This document shows positions 32,336 to 40,194 of a stretch of DNA of 51,994 nt, one piece after another. The notes below the pieces were generated by a model. That model was given only the letters and a program-made list of their open reading frames with translations, was not told the DNA's origin and searched no databases. The position numbers and the translations under genes are program-made. The stretch lies in contig PBNM01000004.1 in NCBI GenBank assembly GCA_002723125.1, positions 130,842-182,835 of the forward strand, read 5' to 3'. The DNA is from Chloroflexota bacterium (GTDB lineage: Bacteria > Chloroflexota > Dehalococcoidia > Lucifugimonadales > UBA3495). Within the stretch, counting starts at the first letter, position 1. Each line of letters begins with the position of its first letter.

Positions 32336-33439
32336 TTACTTCAGCGAATCTTTTGAATTCTTATTGATAATTTGATGCAATTTTGTTTGATCACATCGAT
32401 TAGCACATTTGTAGTTCTCGGGGAAATTACCTTTCAAATGCCATTCTCTTAAGAGATTGTATTTTTCTCCATTCCATATGTTTTCTAGTGAGTCTTCCTT
32501 GACGTTACCTAATTTCATCTCGCAATTGTAATCCTGAGTGCATGGAACAACGTCACCATTAGCCATAACTGTCATTGAAGACCATGGGTACTCACAGTAT
32601 TGTTGGGCGTAATGTGATTTATTAGTCATTTCATCATCTTCTTCGTAATACCATCTATTGTCTTGGCTTTTGACATATGCATATACGTCTAAATCCTTCC
32701 ACATATCCAAGAATTCTTGTTGCATTGATCGATTGTCTACATTTTCGTTTAATTCAATCATGGTAGGAACAATTAGTGTTTTATAACCTTTAGCGTCGCG
32801 CATTGCTATTACATCTTTAATGGTCTGGTAGGCTTTTTCAAAATTGTTGTATTTACCTCTTATACGTTTTGCATTGGAGTCATCCAATGCATCTATAGAG
32901 CATTTTAATACTGTTAATCCTGCCTCCATGATAGATTCTGCTCTTTTGACAGATAAATTCGCAGGGACACATGAAAAATAAGTAGGGATATTACGATCAG
33001 TACATGCCTGAACGCGGTTAACAATATTTTTATCTACCAAAGGTTCTCCATATCCATGTAAGATTACACACCGGGAGACTACATAGAAATAGAATGCGTT
33101 TTCGGAATGTTCGTCAAAATTGATTCCATATTCGGTATTTATAAATTGCCAGAAAGCTTCCATGCTCTCAGGAGTATGAGGGGTCATTTGATCCAATACA
33201 TTTGCAAATGTATTATCATCTATCCAGTCAATATCTCTGGTCATTAGGCTGGTCCGAGGACACATTATGCAAGTCATATTGCAGTGATTGGTCGTTTCGA
33301 TGTTGAATACGTGTGGCTTATGTGATCTGAGGGATTCCAATTGTTCTTCGATTTTCACAATGTCTTTGCTGGTGATTCGCCCTTGCATTAATTCTTTTTT
33401 TAGAACGTCTGCTTTGTGTATAAAATTTATGTCATACAT
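32336..33439 (-). CDS. Radical SAM protein with SPASM-like C-terminal domain
   Basis: A 367-residue enzyme with the [4Fe-4S] motif C-x3-C-x2-C in NHCNMTCIMCPRTS (Cys53, Cys57, Cys60). A segment HGYGEPLVDKNIV matches the usual GGEP region, and LKCSIDALDDSNAKRIRGKYNNF is typical of the barrel. The C-terminus has a SPASM-type cysteine set: CEYPWSSMTVMANGDVVPC, the later NCEMKLGNV, and CANRCDQ, for auxiliary cluster(s). An insertion of about 35 residues lies between the cluster motif and HGYGEP. No substrate can be read; the position between a SAF-less NeuB and a Gfo/Idh dehydrogenase argues for a radical step on a sugar, such as epimerisation, dehydration or C-H oxidation. Confidence 0.85.
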   Translation of the reverse strand: MYDINFIHKADVLKKELMQGRITSKDIVKIEEQLESLRSHKPHVFNIETTNHCNMTCIMCPRTSLMTRDIDWIDDNTFANVLDQMTPHTPESMEAFWQFINTEYGINFDEHSENAFYFYVVSRCVILHGYGEPLVDKNIVNRVQACTDRNIPTYFSCVPANLSVKRAESIMEAGLTVLKCSIDALDDSNAKRIRGKYNNFEKAYQTIKDVIAMRDAKGYKTLIVPTMIELNENVDNRSMQQEFLDMWKDLDVYAYVKSQDNRWYYEEDDEMTNKSHYAQQYCEYPWSSMTVMANGDVVPCTQDYNCEMKLGNVKEDSLENIWNGEKYNLLREWHLKGNFPENYKCANRCDQTKLHQIINKNSKDSLK

Positions 33440-33450
33440 AGTTATTAACC

Positions 33451-34425
33451 TTATTTGGAATCTATATAGTTTTTTATGGATAGAGTTGTTTCGAGCCCCT
33501 GTAGGTTGTTATGTATATTGCTAAGGGGTTCTTTGTTATTAGTTACTGCATAAAGGAAGTCTTTCAATTCTTCTTCAAACATTATATTTCTTTCCCATGT
33601 GTCTTCTACTTTAGAGATTTCCTTAATCTCCCCTGAAATGGTTAACTTTGCTATGTTTTGGTAATAATCCCATTTTATATTACCGTGTTCACCTATGATT
33701 TTCATGGTTCTACTGGGCGGATTTTGCAAGTAATCTATATGGATGTGGATTATAGCATTATTAGAGGTTTTTAAGGTTGCGCTTATGTAGTCTTCTACGT
33801 CAGTTCCAAGGCTAGGAATATTCCCACCCTGTGCATATATCAATTCTAATTTACCAAATATCCAGGTTAAATAATCTATATCGTGGATTTGGGTTAATGC
33901 TACTCCTCCGCCTAATTCTTTTTTAGCCGCATAACTATCCTTGTGGTCTTCCCAAGGGTGCCATAAAGGTAAATATTCTCCTGCATTAACGCTCACATGG
34001 ATAATTTGACCAATGTTTTGGTTTGATATCCATTTTCTTATATCAAGTAAATTTGGATGAAATCTCATTTGATAACCAAGACCTACTTTCACGTTTTTTT
34101 CATTGATTAGTCTGAGTAATCTCGGTAGCGATTTCAGGTTATTTGATAGAGGTTTCTCTATAAATACATGGGAGTTATGTTCTATTGCTTTTAATGCGTA
34201 TTCCATATGCATTGAAGTTGGATTGCATATAAATACGACGTCATAATTGTCCTGTAATGCCATATCATAATCGTTGTATATAGTTATTTTTGATAGATCT
34301 AGTTCTGAATGGAGCTTGTTTGTTGTCCGTACTACCCCTATTTGCGTGACGCCAAGTTTGTGTAGATTTTTGTAGTGCCTGGAACCAATTGAGCCTAGCC
34401 CGACAATTAATATTTTAAGATTCAT
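33451..34425 (-). CDS. Gfo/Idh/MocA family oxidoreductase
   Basis: A 324-residue NAD(P)-dependent sugar dehydrogenase. The Rossmann motif LKILIVGLGSIGSRHYKNL is followed by VVFICNPTSMHMEYALKAI, the conserved HVFIEKPLSN segment, VGLGYQMRFHP and GGGVALTQIHDIDYLTWIFG, whose HDID histidine-aspartate pair belongs to the active site region. I chose the ATG at 34425 because the family usually starts just before the Rossmann strand; an ATG at 34449 would add eight residues and overlap the previous gene by 11 bases, with a weak AGG upstream, and cannot be excluded. It stands between the radical SAM gene and a CMP-sugar synthetase gene. Relatives oxidise UDP- or free sugars. Confidence 0.88.
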   Translation of the reverse strand: MNLKILIVGLGSIGSRHYKNLHKLGVTQIGVVRTTNKLHSELDLSKITIYNDYDMALQDNYDVVFICNPTSMHMEYALKAIEHNSHVFIEKPLSNNLKSLPRLLRLINEKNVKVGLGYQMRFHPNLLDIRKWISNQNIGQIIHVSVNAGEYLPLWHPWEDHKDSYAAKKELGGGVALTQIHDIDYLTWIFGKLELIYAQGGNIPSLGTDVEDYISATLKTSNNAIIHIHIDYLQNPPSRTMKIIGEHGNIKWDYYQNIAKLTISGEIKEISKVEDTWERNIMFEEELKDFLYAVTNNKEPLSNIHNNLQGLETTLSIKNYIDSK

Positions 34426-34438
34426 AATTTGGTTAATG

Positions 34439-35149
34439 CTATTTATCATGAATGAACCTAGAAAAATCCAAGCTTAATTGGTCATCTATATCAACTATAT
34501 TGGGTTCTGTAAGAATGTGTCCTAGTATTCTGGTTCCTGACATTGAATTCAATTTGGTGAGAGTTTCCCTTCTGATCACGTCTAGATAACCAGGTTGAAA
34601 ATATGACTGCGGTAACGATTGCCTTGGCTGATTATATGGCTCATAAATATCTGATGATATTAGAGGAGTTAGATAGCCATAGTCTTCACTTAAAGTCCAC
34701 ATCTTATAGGGATGCTCTTTGGAAGGAGTAACCACTCTTAACGAGTCTGCTTCTTTGAACTCCATCATTTTAGCTATACAGGCATCTATGATTTTTGCAT
34801 CTCGGAAGGGAGTGGTAGGTCGCAAATGAACTATCAAATCTGGTATGTAAGATTCTTTTTCTTTTAACCAAGTTAGGCAATGTTGAAATACGGGAAGATC
34901 GGAGGTATCGTCTTGAGCTATATTCGCAGGTCTTTTAAAGGGTGTTTCGGCATTATATTGTTGACTTATTGCCATAATTTTTTCAGAGTCAGTACTGACT
35001 ATGACTCTGTTGATAGCGGTTGTTTCTAATGCAGATAATATGCTGTGGGCAATAAGTGGCTTCCCTGCAAGTTCCACCACATTTTTATCTGGGATAGATT
35101 TGGAACCACCTCTTGCTGGTATTATGGCTAGTACTTTTGTTTTGAACAT
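34439..35149 (-). CDS. neuA: CMP-nonulosonate cytidylyltransferase (second NeuA-family member)
   Basis: A 236-residue cytidylyltransferase with the signature LAIIPARGGSKSIPDKNVVEL, AGKPLIAHSILSAL, VIVSTDSEKIMAI, KRPANIAQDDTSDLPVF, VHLRPTTPFRDAKIIDA and IVDIDDQLSLDFS. These place it in the LegF/PseF/NeuA group that activates nonulosonates with CTP. The C-terminal VDIDDQLDF-like ending is more typical of legionaminate and pseudaminate enzymes than of classic Neu5Ac ones, which is a soft indication. It follows neuB at 35163 with 13 bases between and should use that enzyme's product. It differs clearly from the neuA at 23374, so two CMP-nonulosonates are likely made. Confidence 0.92.
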   Translation of the reverse strand: MFKTKVLAIIPARGGSKSIPDKNVVELAGKPLIAHSILSALETTAINRVIVSTDSEKIMAISQQYNAETPFKRPANIAQDDTSDLPVFQHCLTWLKEKESYIPDLIVHLRPTTPFRDAKIIDACIAKMMEFKEADSLRVVTPSKEHPYKMWTLSEDYGYLTPLISSDIYEPYNQPRQSLPQSYFQPGYLDVIRRETLTKLNSMSGTRILGHILTEPNIVDIDDQLSLDFSRFIHDK

Positions 35150-35162
35150 GATCTTAGGGTAC

Positions 35163-36212
35163 TTAAACTATGTCCTCTAATAAGATAGGCTTGTCTGCTT
35201 TTATACTATTTTTCAATTGTTTACCCAATAGATGTGGTGCCTCACTTGGGGGTAGCCCGGTTCCAGGTTTTTTAAAAGCTAAATCTTCTGATGTTAGAAG
35301 ATGACCAGCAATTAAGTTGTCTTTAGCGACTATGCTTTTAGCAAATAAATCCCTTAACGGTTTCAATTCTTGTGCTATTTGATTCTTGTCTACAGGGTTA
35401 TTAATCATTCGTTCAATATATCTGATACCTTTGACCACTTCAGAGAGTTCATCAATAGTTATTGATGCAGGTACATCTGGTCCAAACGTTTGCCTGGAAA
35501 AGGTTACATGAATTTCTAACATGTCTATTTCTAACGCTGAAGCAGCTAGAGGAGAATATATGGTTCCTGAATGGTCCGATAGACCCACGGGTATATCAAA
35601 AAGTTCTCTTAATACAGGTATGTTGTTGATTCCTATTTGCTCTGGAGGGCAAGGATACGCAGTTGTAGTTTGGAAAACCAGGACTGGAATATTATATTCT
35701 TGCAAAAAAGATAAGATGTTTTGTATTTCTGATAAGTCACTCATGCCAGTTGATAGCAATACAGGTTTACTTGTTTCCGCGATTTTAGTTAGCATAGGCA
35801 TGTTGCTGACCTCTCCTGAGGCAATTTTCCAAGCTGGCATATTGAGGTTTTCCAATAGATCAACCGCCGCTTCCGAGAAAGGTGAGCTAAGGAAAGTGAT
35901 ACCAGTGTCCTTACAATGATCCCGTAAGCCTTCCCATTGTTCTTCGGTGAATTCCATTCGTTTCCAGTATTCGTATCTGTTAGAGTCTTGTTTGCTGAAT
36001 TGAACTCGGAATGGTTCATCTGGAGTACTTTCTTCCGAAGCTATGTGAGTTTGAAATTTTATTGCGTCAGCTCCTGCTGCTGCTACAGCGTCTATATAAG
36101 CGTGAGCTGTGCCTAAACTGCCATCGTGCGCCTGCGCTATTTCTGCAATTATGAAACATCTTCCGTCACCTATTACATTACCGTCAATCGAAAAAGTGTT
36201 TTTGTTGTTCAT
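35163..36212 (-). CDS. neuB: NeuB-family nonulosonate synthase, full length with SAF domain
   Basis: A 349-residue PEP-condensing enzyme of the NeuB/LegI/PseI family. The barrel has CFIIAEIAQAHDGSLGTAHAYI, GADAIKFQTHIASEESTPDEP, TFLSSPFSEAAVDLLE, WKIASGEVSNMPML, LLSTGMSDLSEI, QTTTAYPCPPEQIGI, VGLSDHSGTIYSPLAAS and EIHVTFSRQTFGPDVPAS. The last 70 residues are the SAF (antifreeze-like) domain, with IVAKDNLIAGHLLTSEDLAFKKPGTGLPP. Where many relatives have Arg-Pro-Gly this protein has Lys-Pro-Gly. It sits between the formyltransferase and the second neuA and has a good ribosome site (GGAGAA, five bases from the ATG) overlapping the previous stop. Probably makes a nonulosonate distinct from that of the SAF-less copy. 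Confidence 0.93.
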   Translation of the reverse strand: MNNKNTFSIDGNVIGDGRCFIIAEIAQAHDGSLGTAHAYIDAVAAAGADAIKFQTHIASEESTPDEPFRVQFSKQDSNRYEYWKRMEFTEEQWEGLRDHCKDTGITFLSSPFSEAAVDLLENLNMPAWKIASGEVSNMPMLTKIAETSKPVLLSTGMSDLSEIQNILSFLQEYNIPVLVFQTTTAYPCPPEQIGINNIPVLRELFDIPVGLSDHSGTIYSPLAASALEIDMLEIHVTFSRQTFGPDVPASITIDELSEVVKGIRYIERMINNPVDKNQIAQELKPLRDLFAKSIVAKDNLIAGHLLTSEDLAFKKPGTGLPPSEAPHLLGKQLKNSIKADKPILLEDIV

Positions 36213-36213
36213 A

Positions 36214-36924
36214 TCAATTCTCCATTATAAGATTTGAAGGCTGGGAGAGTATTGTTAAATGCCTGAGTAGAGGATGCATAATATAGTAATTGTGTCCGTG
36301 AGGGTCTTGTTCTGTTATACCGGTGAATTTATTGTCACTCATGTATTTGGTGATTACCTCTGATAACACCTGTGACCTAATGAATGGATCATATTCATGG
36401 TCAATAGTGGACCAATCCTCAGGAGGATCGAATTTACGCCTGATAACTAGAGGTCCCGTATCGATGTTATTGTCTATCAGAATGGCTGCTGCACCACATG
36501 ATTGCTCTTGTAGAAGGCTATAATAAATGGTGGTACTTCCTTTATAGTCAGGTAAATATCCAGGATGGATATGCAGAAATTGTTTGCCAGTTTTGAGTAT
36601 ATTGTCTCTTATGATCGCTCCTCCAGAGCCTGAATAGATAAATATATTCACAGCTGATTGGTTTAAGGTCTCCTCTACGCCTGGATCATTAATGTTGTTC
36701 GTGTTCAGGAGGGTGACGTTGGTAGACATTCGATTTAATAGTTCAATGCTGCTTGATTCTGAATCAAATAATGTTGTGTTATGTGTGACACCAGAAATCT
36801 TGGGAGCACCATTTTCAAGCAATATGGCTTGTTCTAAACGGATTTGATCTTTCAAGAGACAAGATAAATAAGCTCTGGTTCGTAGTGTGTCAACTCCTAA
36901 TATCCCGATATTAATAGTCTTCAT
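36214..36924 (-). CDS. Formyltransferase (Fmt/ArnA-like), probable sugar N-formyltransferase
   Basis: A 236-residue protein with the N10-formyltetrahydrofolate-dependent formyltransferase core. The hallmark loop appears as FLHIHPGYLPDYKGSTTIYY at about residues 117-135, with the catalytic His120 followed by PGYLP. The catalytic Asp is in NNIDTGPLVIRR (Asp155). The first residue of the classic Asn-x-His triad is His118 instead of Asn. The first 90 residues are a degenerate Rossmann-like half. It lacks the C-terminal tRNA-binding domain of true Fmt, so a sugar amine is the more likely acceptor. It is directly upstream of neuB (one base), so a formylated nonulosonate precursor is an obvious candidate. 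Confidence 0.82.
   Translation of the reverse strand: MKTINIGILGVDTLRTRAYLSCLLKDQIRLEQAILLENGAPKISGVTHNTTLFDSESSSIELLNRMSTNVTLLNTNNINDPGVEETLNQSAVNIFIYSGSGGAIIRDNILKTGKQFLHIHPGYLPDYKGSTTIYYSLLQEQSCGAAAILIDNNIDTGPLVIRRKFDPPEDWSTIDHEYDPFIRSQVLSEVITKYMSDNKFTGITEQDPHGHNYYIMHPLLRHLTILSQPSNLIMEN
36218..36223 (-). promoter_or_regulatory. Shine-Dalgarno site of the full-length neuB gene
   Basis: The minus strand reads GGAGAA, five bases before the ATG at 36212, inside the last codons of the formyltransferase gene. It fixes the start of neuB and supports coupled translation. Confidence 0.65.
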
Positions 36925-37501
36925 GAATTTGACACTTCTCTATTAAACATTGTACGGAATATAGTTCAAACTGGATTGATATATTGATAAGAGCTTTCAA
37001 CTCTTTTTCTAAAGTTTTTTCATACGTAGAAATGACTAAATCATTTAATTTAAGCGCGGTGTTAAGGTATCGATAATTATCGGAATTTTGTTGTTCTGAC
37101 AGTAGTATTAAAGCGAATAAAATGTAATTAATTAACTGCTCGTACAGTTTTGATTTAGGTTTGAAATTTTCATCGTAATCAGAATATATACGTTTAGACA
37201 CTTCAAATCTTTGTAACAACCGCTCAATCCACTCAGAATCTCTCGATGTATCATCAATCAACTCAAGAAGCTTTTTAGAGGTAGGAGTTGTGCACAGTCC
37301 TTCTATGCCGTATTTTTCACTGATGTTGTGTAGTGGGGAATTATTAGAGATAGGCGTATACGACAGTCCTATTTTTTTTAAAAATGAACACCGGTTTTCG
37401 AAGTAGTCAGTTAAAAATTGAATACCATGCCATGGCGTGTAATGGTAATGTTCTTTAGTAATTAATCTATCAGTTTCAGTATATGTGTATGTGTTACTCA
37501 T
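36911..37501 (-). CDS. Protein of unknown function
   Basis: A 196-residue protein that I do not recognise. It has no signal peptide, no membrane segment and no cofactor motif. The first 60 residues are rich in Tyr and His (YTETDRLITKEHYHYTPWHG), and the last 80 residues look all-helical, with NYILFALILLSEQQNSDNYRYLN and repeated Leu/Ile heptad-like spacing, consistent with a small helical scaffold. Eight bases overlap the CDP-amidate kinase-like gene upstream and 14 bases overlap the formyltransferase gene downstream, so it is surely translated with them. It may be an accessory subunit of either neighbour; nothing in the sequence decides. Confidence 0.75.
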   Translation of the reverse strand: MSNTYTYTETDRLITKEHYHYTPWHGIQFLTDYFENRCSFLKKIGLSYTPISNNSPLHNISEKYGIEGLCTTPTSKKLLELIDDTSRDSEWIERLLQRFEVSKRIYSDYDENFKPKSKLYEQLINYILFALILLSEQQNSDNYRYLNTALKLNDLVISTYEKTLEKELKALINISIQFELYSVQCLIEKCQIHEDY

Positions 37502-38003
37502 AAAATGTATCTTTCACATTTTCAAAAATCAACTCCGCCGCTTCTTTCGCCGTTGTTAGTTCAGGGATATTTTTGACAGTTAGATCGGGATACTCAGGGG
37601 GATTGAATGCGATGTCGTACCCTACCACATTTTTGTTTTCGGATGATGAATATAATCCCTTTTGATTACGTTGAGTAATAATGGCCATCGGCACGTCTAA
37701 ATATACTTCATAATATTCATTGTAATTCAGTCTATTCCATTCACGGTCTTCTTTGAATAATGACAGGATTGAACATATTACGTTAATATTTTGTGAATCT
37801 AGATGCTTACATAAATTTCTTATCCGTGAGGCGTTTATTTTTCTGTCCTCTAGGGAATAGCCCAAATCATTCATCATAATCTTGCGTATATCATCACCAT
37901 CGATAAAAACACAGTTTGAATGTGAAGTATTCACACGTTCGTATAGGTGTTTACCTATAGTAGTTTTACCTGAACCGGGTAATCCTATAATCCAAATCAC
38001 CAT
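37494..38003 (-). CDS. APS-kinase-like enzyme, predicted cytidine diphosphoramidate kinase (Cj1415-like)
   Basis: A 169-residue P-loop kinase of the adenylylsulfate kinase fold. Walker A is IIGLPGSGKTTIGKHLYE; FIDGDDIRKIMMNDLGYSLEDR matches the APS-kinase DGD-x-x-R ... DLG-x-S-x-x-DR motif; and QRNQKGLYSS matches its R-x-x-KGLY motif. No ATP sulfurylase gene is near, but the genes before it match the glutamine kinase, amidohydrolase and cytidylyltransferase of the C. jejuni O-methyl phosphoramidate pathway, in which the homologous Cj1415 phosphorylates the 3'-OH of cytidine diphosphoramidate. I therefore predict that role. Start: ATG at 38003 with AAGGAAG eight to nine bases upstream, one base after the preceding stop; an ATG at 38024 would overlap. 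Confidence 0.85.
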   Translation of the reverse strand: MVIWIIGLPGSGKTTIGKHLYERVNTSHSNCVFIDGDDIRKIMMNDLGYSLEDRKINASRIRNLCKHLDSQNINVICSILSLFKEDREWNRLNYNEYYEVYLDVPMAIITQRNQKGLYSSSENKNVVGYDIAFNPPEYPDLTVKNIPELTTAKEAAELIFENVKDTFYE

Positions 38004-38004
38004 G

Positions 38005-38802
38005 TCAGGCTTCCTTTGTTCCAATGTAGACTAAGACGTTGCAAAATTGATCTGGGAATAGAACAGTTAATATCTTGTCAAAAAATTTACCGATAACATT
38101 CAGTTTGTATCCTTCTGAACGATTGGTAGCCTCAGATGAATTATATAAAGAAAAAAATTTGAATCTGTATAATATTGAAACATTTTTGGCTTTGTGGGTA
38201 TGCCTTGTGACTAGCTGATGGTCTTTAAGCAATTCTTCAAATTCTTTGGATGTAAACAGCATCCTGTGGAATTCTGTTTTTGACGAAATTGAATTATTAT
38301 TCTTGTTCCTTATGTTATTCCAATACCACTCGTTGAGATTCATTTCCCAGTTATCGGGTCTAATCGATATACAAAATTGACCGTGTTGTTTTAATATCCT
38401 AGAACATTCGGATAATGCGGTTTTAATCTCTGATAAATTTTCGATATTGTGGTATACCCCAAAGGCTAATACGTTGTCATAAGTTGAATCTGGATGATTC
38501 AATTTGATAGCATCTCCTGATTGTATTGGGAGATTTGAGTCTGATTTTTTTGCGTTTTCAACCGCTACTTGGCTACGTTCTATTCCTTCTATGTTGAATC
38601 CCTTGTAAAAATAATGCTTAAGCACGCGACCTGCACCGCATCCAATTTCCAAGGTTTTCTGAGTTTTTTCTGTCATAATCATTTCGGCGTATTTAATCGG
38701 ATATATATTGGTGTTAGTGAATTTGGATTGATCTTCTCCAGCCTCTTCCCATCTTCTGTCCCAGTATTGGCTATTACTTTCCTTCCTATAAACTTTTTTC
38801 AT
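38005..38802 (-). CDS. Class I SAM-dependent methyltransferase in the phosphoramidate cassette
   Basis: A 265-residue methyltransferase. The SAM-binding motif I is KTLEIGCGAGRVLKHYF, followed by FNIEGIERSQVAVENAK (acidic residue binding the ribose), DAIKLNHPDSTYDNVLAFGVYHNIEN and LKQHGQFCISIRP. The start SNSQYWDRRWEEAGED is typical of small-molecule methyltransferases. It is embedded between the predicted cytidylyltransferase and the CDP-amidate kinase, with 17 bases overlapping the former. In C. jejuni, the cassette makes an O-methyl phosphoramidate and has methyltransferase genes beside it, so O-methylation of the phosphoramidate is the likely role; methylation of a sugar remains possible. 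Confidence 0.82.
   Translation of the reverse strand: MKKVYRKESNSQYWDRRWEEAGEDQSKFTNTNIYPIKYAEMIMTEKTQKTLEIGCGAGRVLKHYFYKGFNIEGIERSQVAVENAKKSDSNLPIQSGDAIKLNHPDSTYDNVLAFGVYHNIENLSEIKTALSECSRILKQHGQFCISIRPDNWEMNLNEWYWNNIRNKNNNSISSKTEFHRMLFTSKEFEELLKDHQLVTRHTHKAKNVSILYRFKFFSLYNSSEATNRSEGYKLNVIGKFFDKILTVLFPDQFCNVLVYIGTKEA
38010..38017 (-). promoter_or_regulatory. Shine-Dalgarno site deciding the start of the CDP-amidate kinase-like gene
   Basis: The minus strand reads AAAGGAAG ahead of the ATG at 38003, with a spacer of six bases, and lies within the end of the methyltransferase gene. It favours the ATG at 38003 over the in-frame ATG at 38024. Confidence 0.6.
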
Positions 38803-39538
38803 TTGTTATGACGCTATCAAAGTATTTTTCAGCAATCTTTAAATCATTCAAGGAGTCAATTTCGAGCCAATTACGATTGATGTGTACTGGACTTATTCCT
38901 ACAGGGTCTTGTGTGAGTATTTGAAGAAGGTCTGTCATATACATATGCTTGGCTTGATATTGGTCTACTTCATACAGAGTTTTGTAAGCATTGACTAGTT
39001 TAGTTTTACCTGATGAGTTGACGTGGATTAATCCTATGTACTGAGATTCTATTTCATTGATGTCGTTTGGTTTTTGTCCAATGGAATAGATTTTGCCATT
39101 ATTTATTTTTAATGATTCAGCGTCGTCTAACGGGTTTTCAAATCGCTCACGCCAATATTCTTGCCAGCCGTCATCAACAACAACAGAGATCGGCTGTTTA
39201 GATTCGATAAGTTTTTCCAAGACATTGGGAGAATATAAAATATCGCCATAAGAAACTATGAACTCTGTTTCCATTATCTCTTCAGCACAAAATAGAGAAT
39301 AGACCATATTGCTACTGGCGAATTCATGGTTGTGTACGGTGGTAATTTCGGGTAGGTTAATCGCTTCATTTTGAAATCCCGTTATCACGACTATGTTATC
39401 TATCCCAATAGATCTTGCTATATTGATCTGCCATTGCAATATGCTTTTGCCGTTGATTGGAACTAAGCATTTGGGCAAACCCTTAGTGATTGGCATTAAC
39501 CGCGTCCCCATACCAGCTGCAAGAATTATGAGTTGCAT
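38786..39538 (-). CDS. Nucleotidyltransferase, predicted CTP:phosphoglutamine cytidylyltransferase (Cj1416-like)
   Basis: A 250-residue sugar-nucleotidyltransferase fold protein. The NTP-binding signature is intact at the N-terminus: LIILAAGMGTRLMPITKGLPKCLVPINGKSILQ-type sequence (residues 3-34), with VITGFQNEAI and the metal-binding VSYGDILYSP following. Family-specific features seen here are NHEFASSNMVYSLFCAEE and DDGWQEYWRERFENPLDDAES. In C. jejuni Cj1416 couples CTP to L-glutamine phosphate to give CDP-L-glutamine; the gene order here (kinase, amidohydrolase, this gene, methyltransferase, kinase-like) supports the same role. On its own the sequence would also fit a choline-P or sugar-1-P cytidylyltransferase. 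It overlaps both neighbours by 13-17 bases. Confidence 0.83.
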   Translation of the reverse strand: MQLIILAAGMGTRLMPITKGLPKCLVPINGKSILQWQINIARSIGIDNIVVITGFQNEAINLPEITTVHNHEFASSNMVYSLFCAEEIMETEFIVSYGDILYSPNVLEKLIESKQPISVVVDDGWQEYWRERFENPLDDAESLKINNGKIYSIGQKPNDINEIESQYIGLIHVNSSGKTKLVNAYKTLYEVDQYQAKHMYMTDLLQILTQDPVGISPVHINRNWLEIDSLNDLKIAEKYFDSVITNEKSL

Positions 39539-40194
39539 AGTTCAATCCAATAATTGAATAAGGCTTCGTCCAATCCATTGGAACTAGTTGTCCTTTCAGG
39601 GTGCCATTGGATACCCAATATGGGTAAATTGGGGTGATAAAATCCTTCTACAAGAGTGTTTTCCCAAGTAGCAAAAGGTTTTAAGCACTTGCTCAAATCG
39701 TCCATACATATACCGTCGTCATGATATGAATTAACAGATACTTCTGAATCAGAAAATTCGGGTATGATTGGATTTGTTAGAATATTGATATTGTGATTAC
39801 TGGCTACTGGATGGTCTTTGGATTTACTAATGTTTGAAGTAATTGCGCCTTTGAAGAATTTGTTTATTAGTTGAAAGCCTCTACAAGTCCCAAGTATAGG
39901 TAATCCCATTCTTATCCCATTTTCTAAAATGCTCAATTCTGAAATATCTCTTTGGTGGTAGATGTTTTCTGTGTGGTTTGTGGGGTTATCTATGATGGAA
40001 TCACCCCCGCTTATTATTATTCCGGACAAACTAATTGAAGCCATAAAAGATTGAATGTCTGCCGAATAGTTTGGTAGTAATATGGGAGATATGCCGTAGT
40101 TGGATAAATAATTTATCCAATCATGGCTAATACTATCTCGGTATTCTACGTACGATGTGTTTTCTGTTATTCTCATGGTTAAACCTATTAGCAT
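39526..40194 (-). CDS. Class I glutamine amidotransferase-like hydrolase, predicted gamma-glutamyl-CDP-amidate hydrolase (Cj1417-like)
   Basis: A 222-residue enzyme of the peptidase C26 / gamma-glutamyl hydrolase group. The nucleophile elbow is LGTCRGFQLIN with Cys104, and the His-Glu pair is in GIQWHPERT (His198, Glu200), completing the triad. SGIIISGGDSI contains the oxyanion-loop glycines. The homologue Cj1417 in C. jejuni hydrolyses CDP-L-glutamine to L-glutamate and cytidine diphosphoramidate, and the neighbours support that role. It starts one base inside the end of the glutamine kinase gene (TGATG), a mark of coupling, and overlaps the cytidylyltransferase gene by 13 bases. The alternative, a PuuD-like polyamine catabolic enzyme, has no support from the neighbourhood. 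Confidence 0.87.
   Translation of the reverse strand: MLIGLTMRITENTSYVEYRDSISHDWINYLSNYGISPILLPNYSADIQSFMASISLSGIIISGGDSIIDNPTNHTENIYHQRDISELSILENGIRMGLPILGTCRGFQLINKFFKGAITSNISKSKDHPVASNHNINILTNPIIPEFSDSEVSVNSYHDDGICMDDLSKCLKPFATWENTLVEGFYHPNLPILGIQWHPERTTSSNGLDEALFNYWIELCNS

Noticed and set aside
36214-36924. Methionyl-tRNA formyltransferase
   Set aside because: The protein is too short, lacks the C-terminal tRNA-binding domain, and lies in a nonulosonate cassette.
37494-38003. Sulfate assimilation APS kinase (CysC)
   Set aside because: The fold and motifs fit, but no ATP sulfurylase or other sulfate genes are near, and all four neighbours match the phosphoramidate route. Kept only as the alternative.
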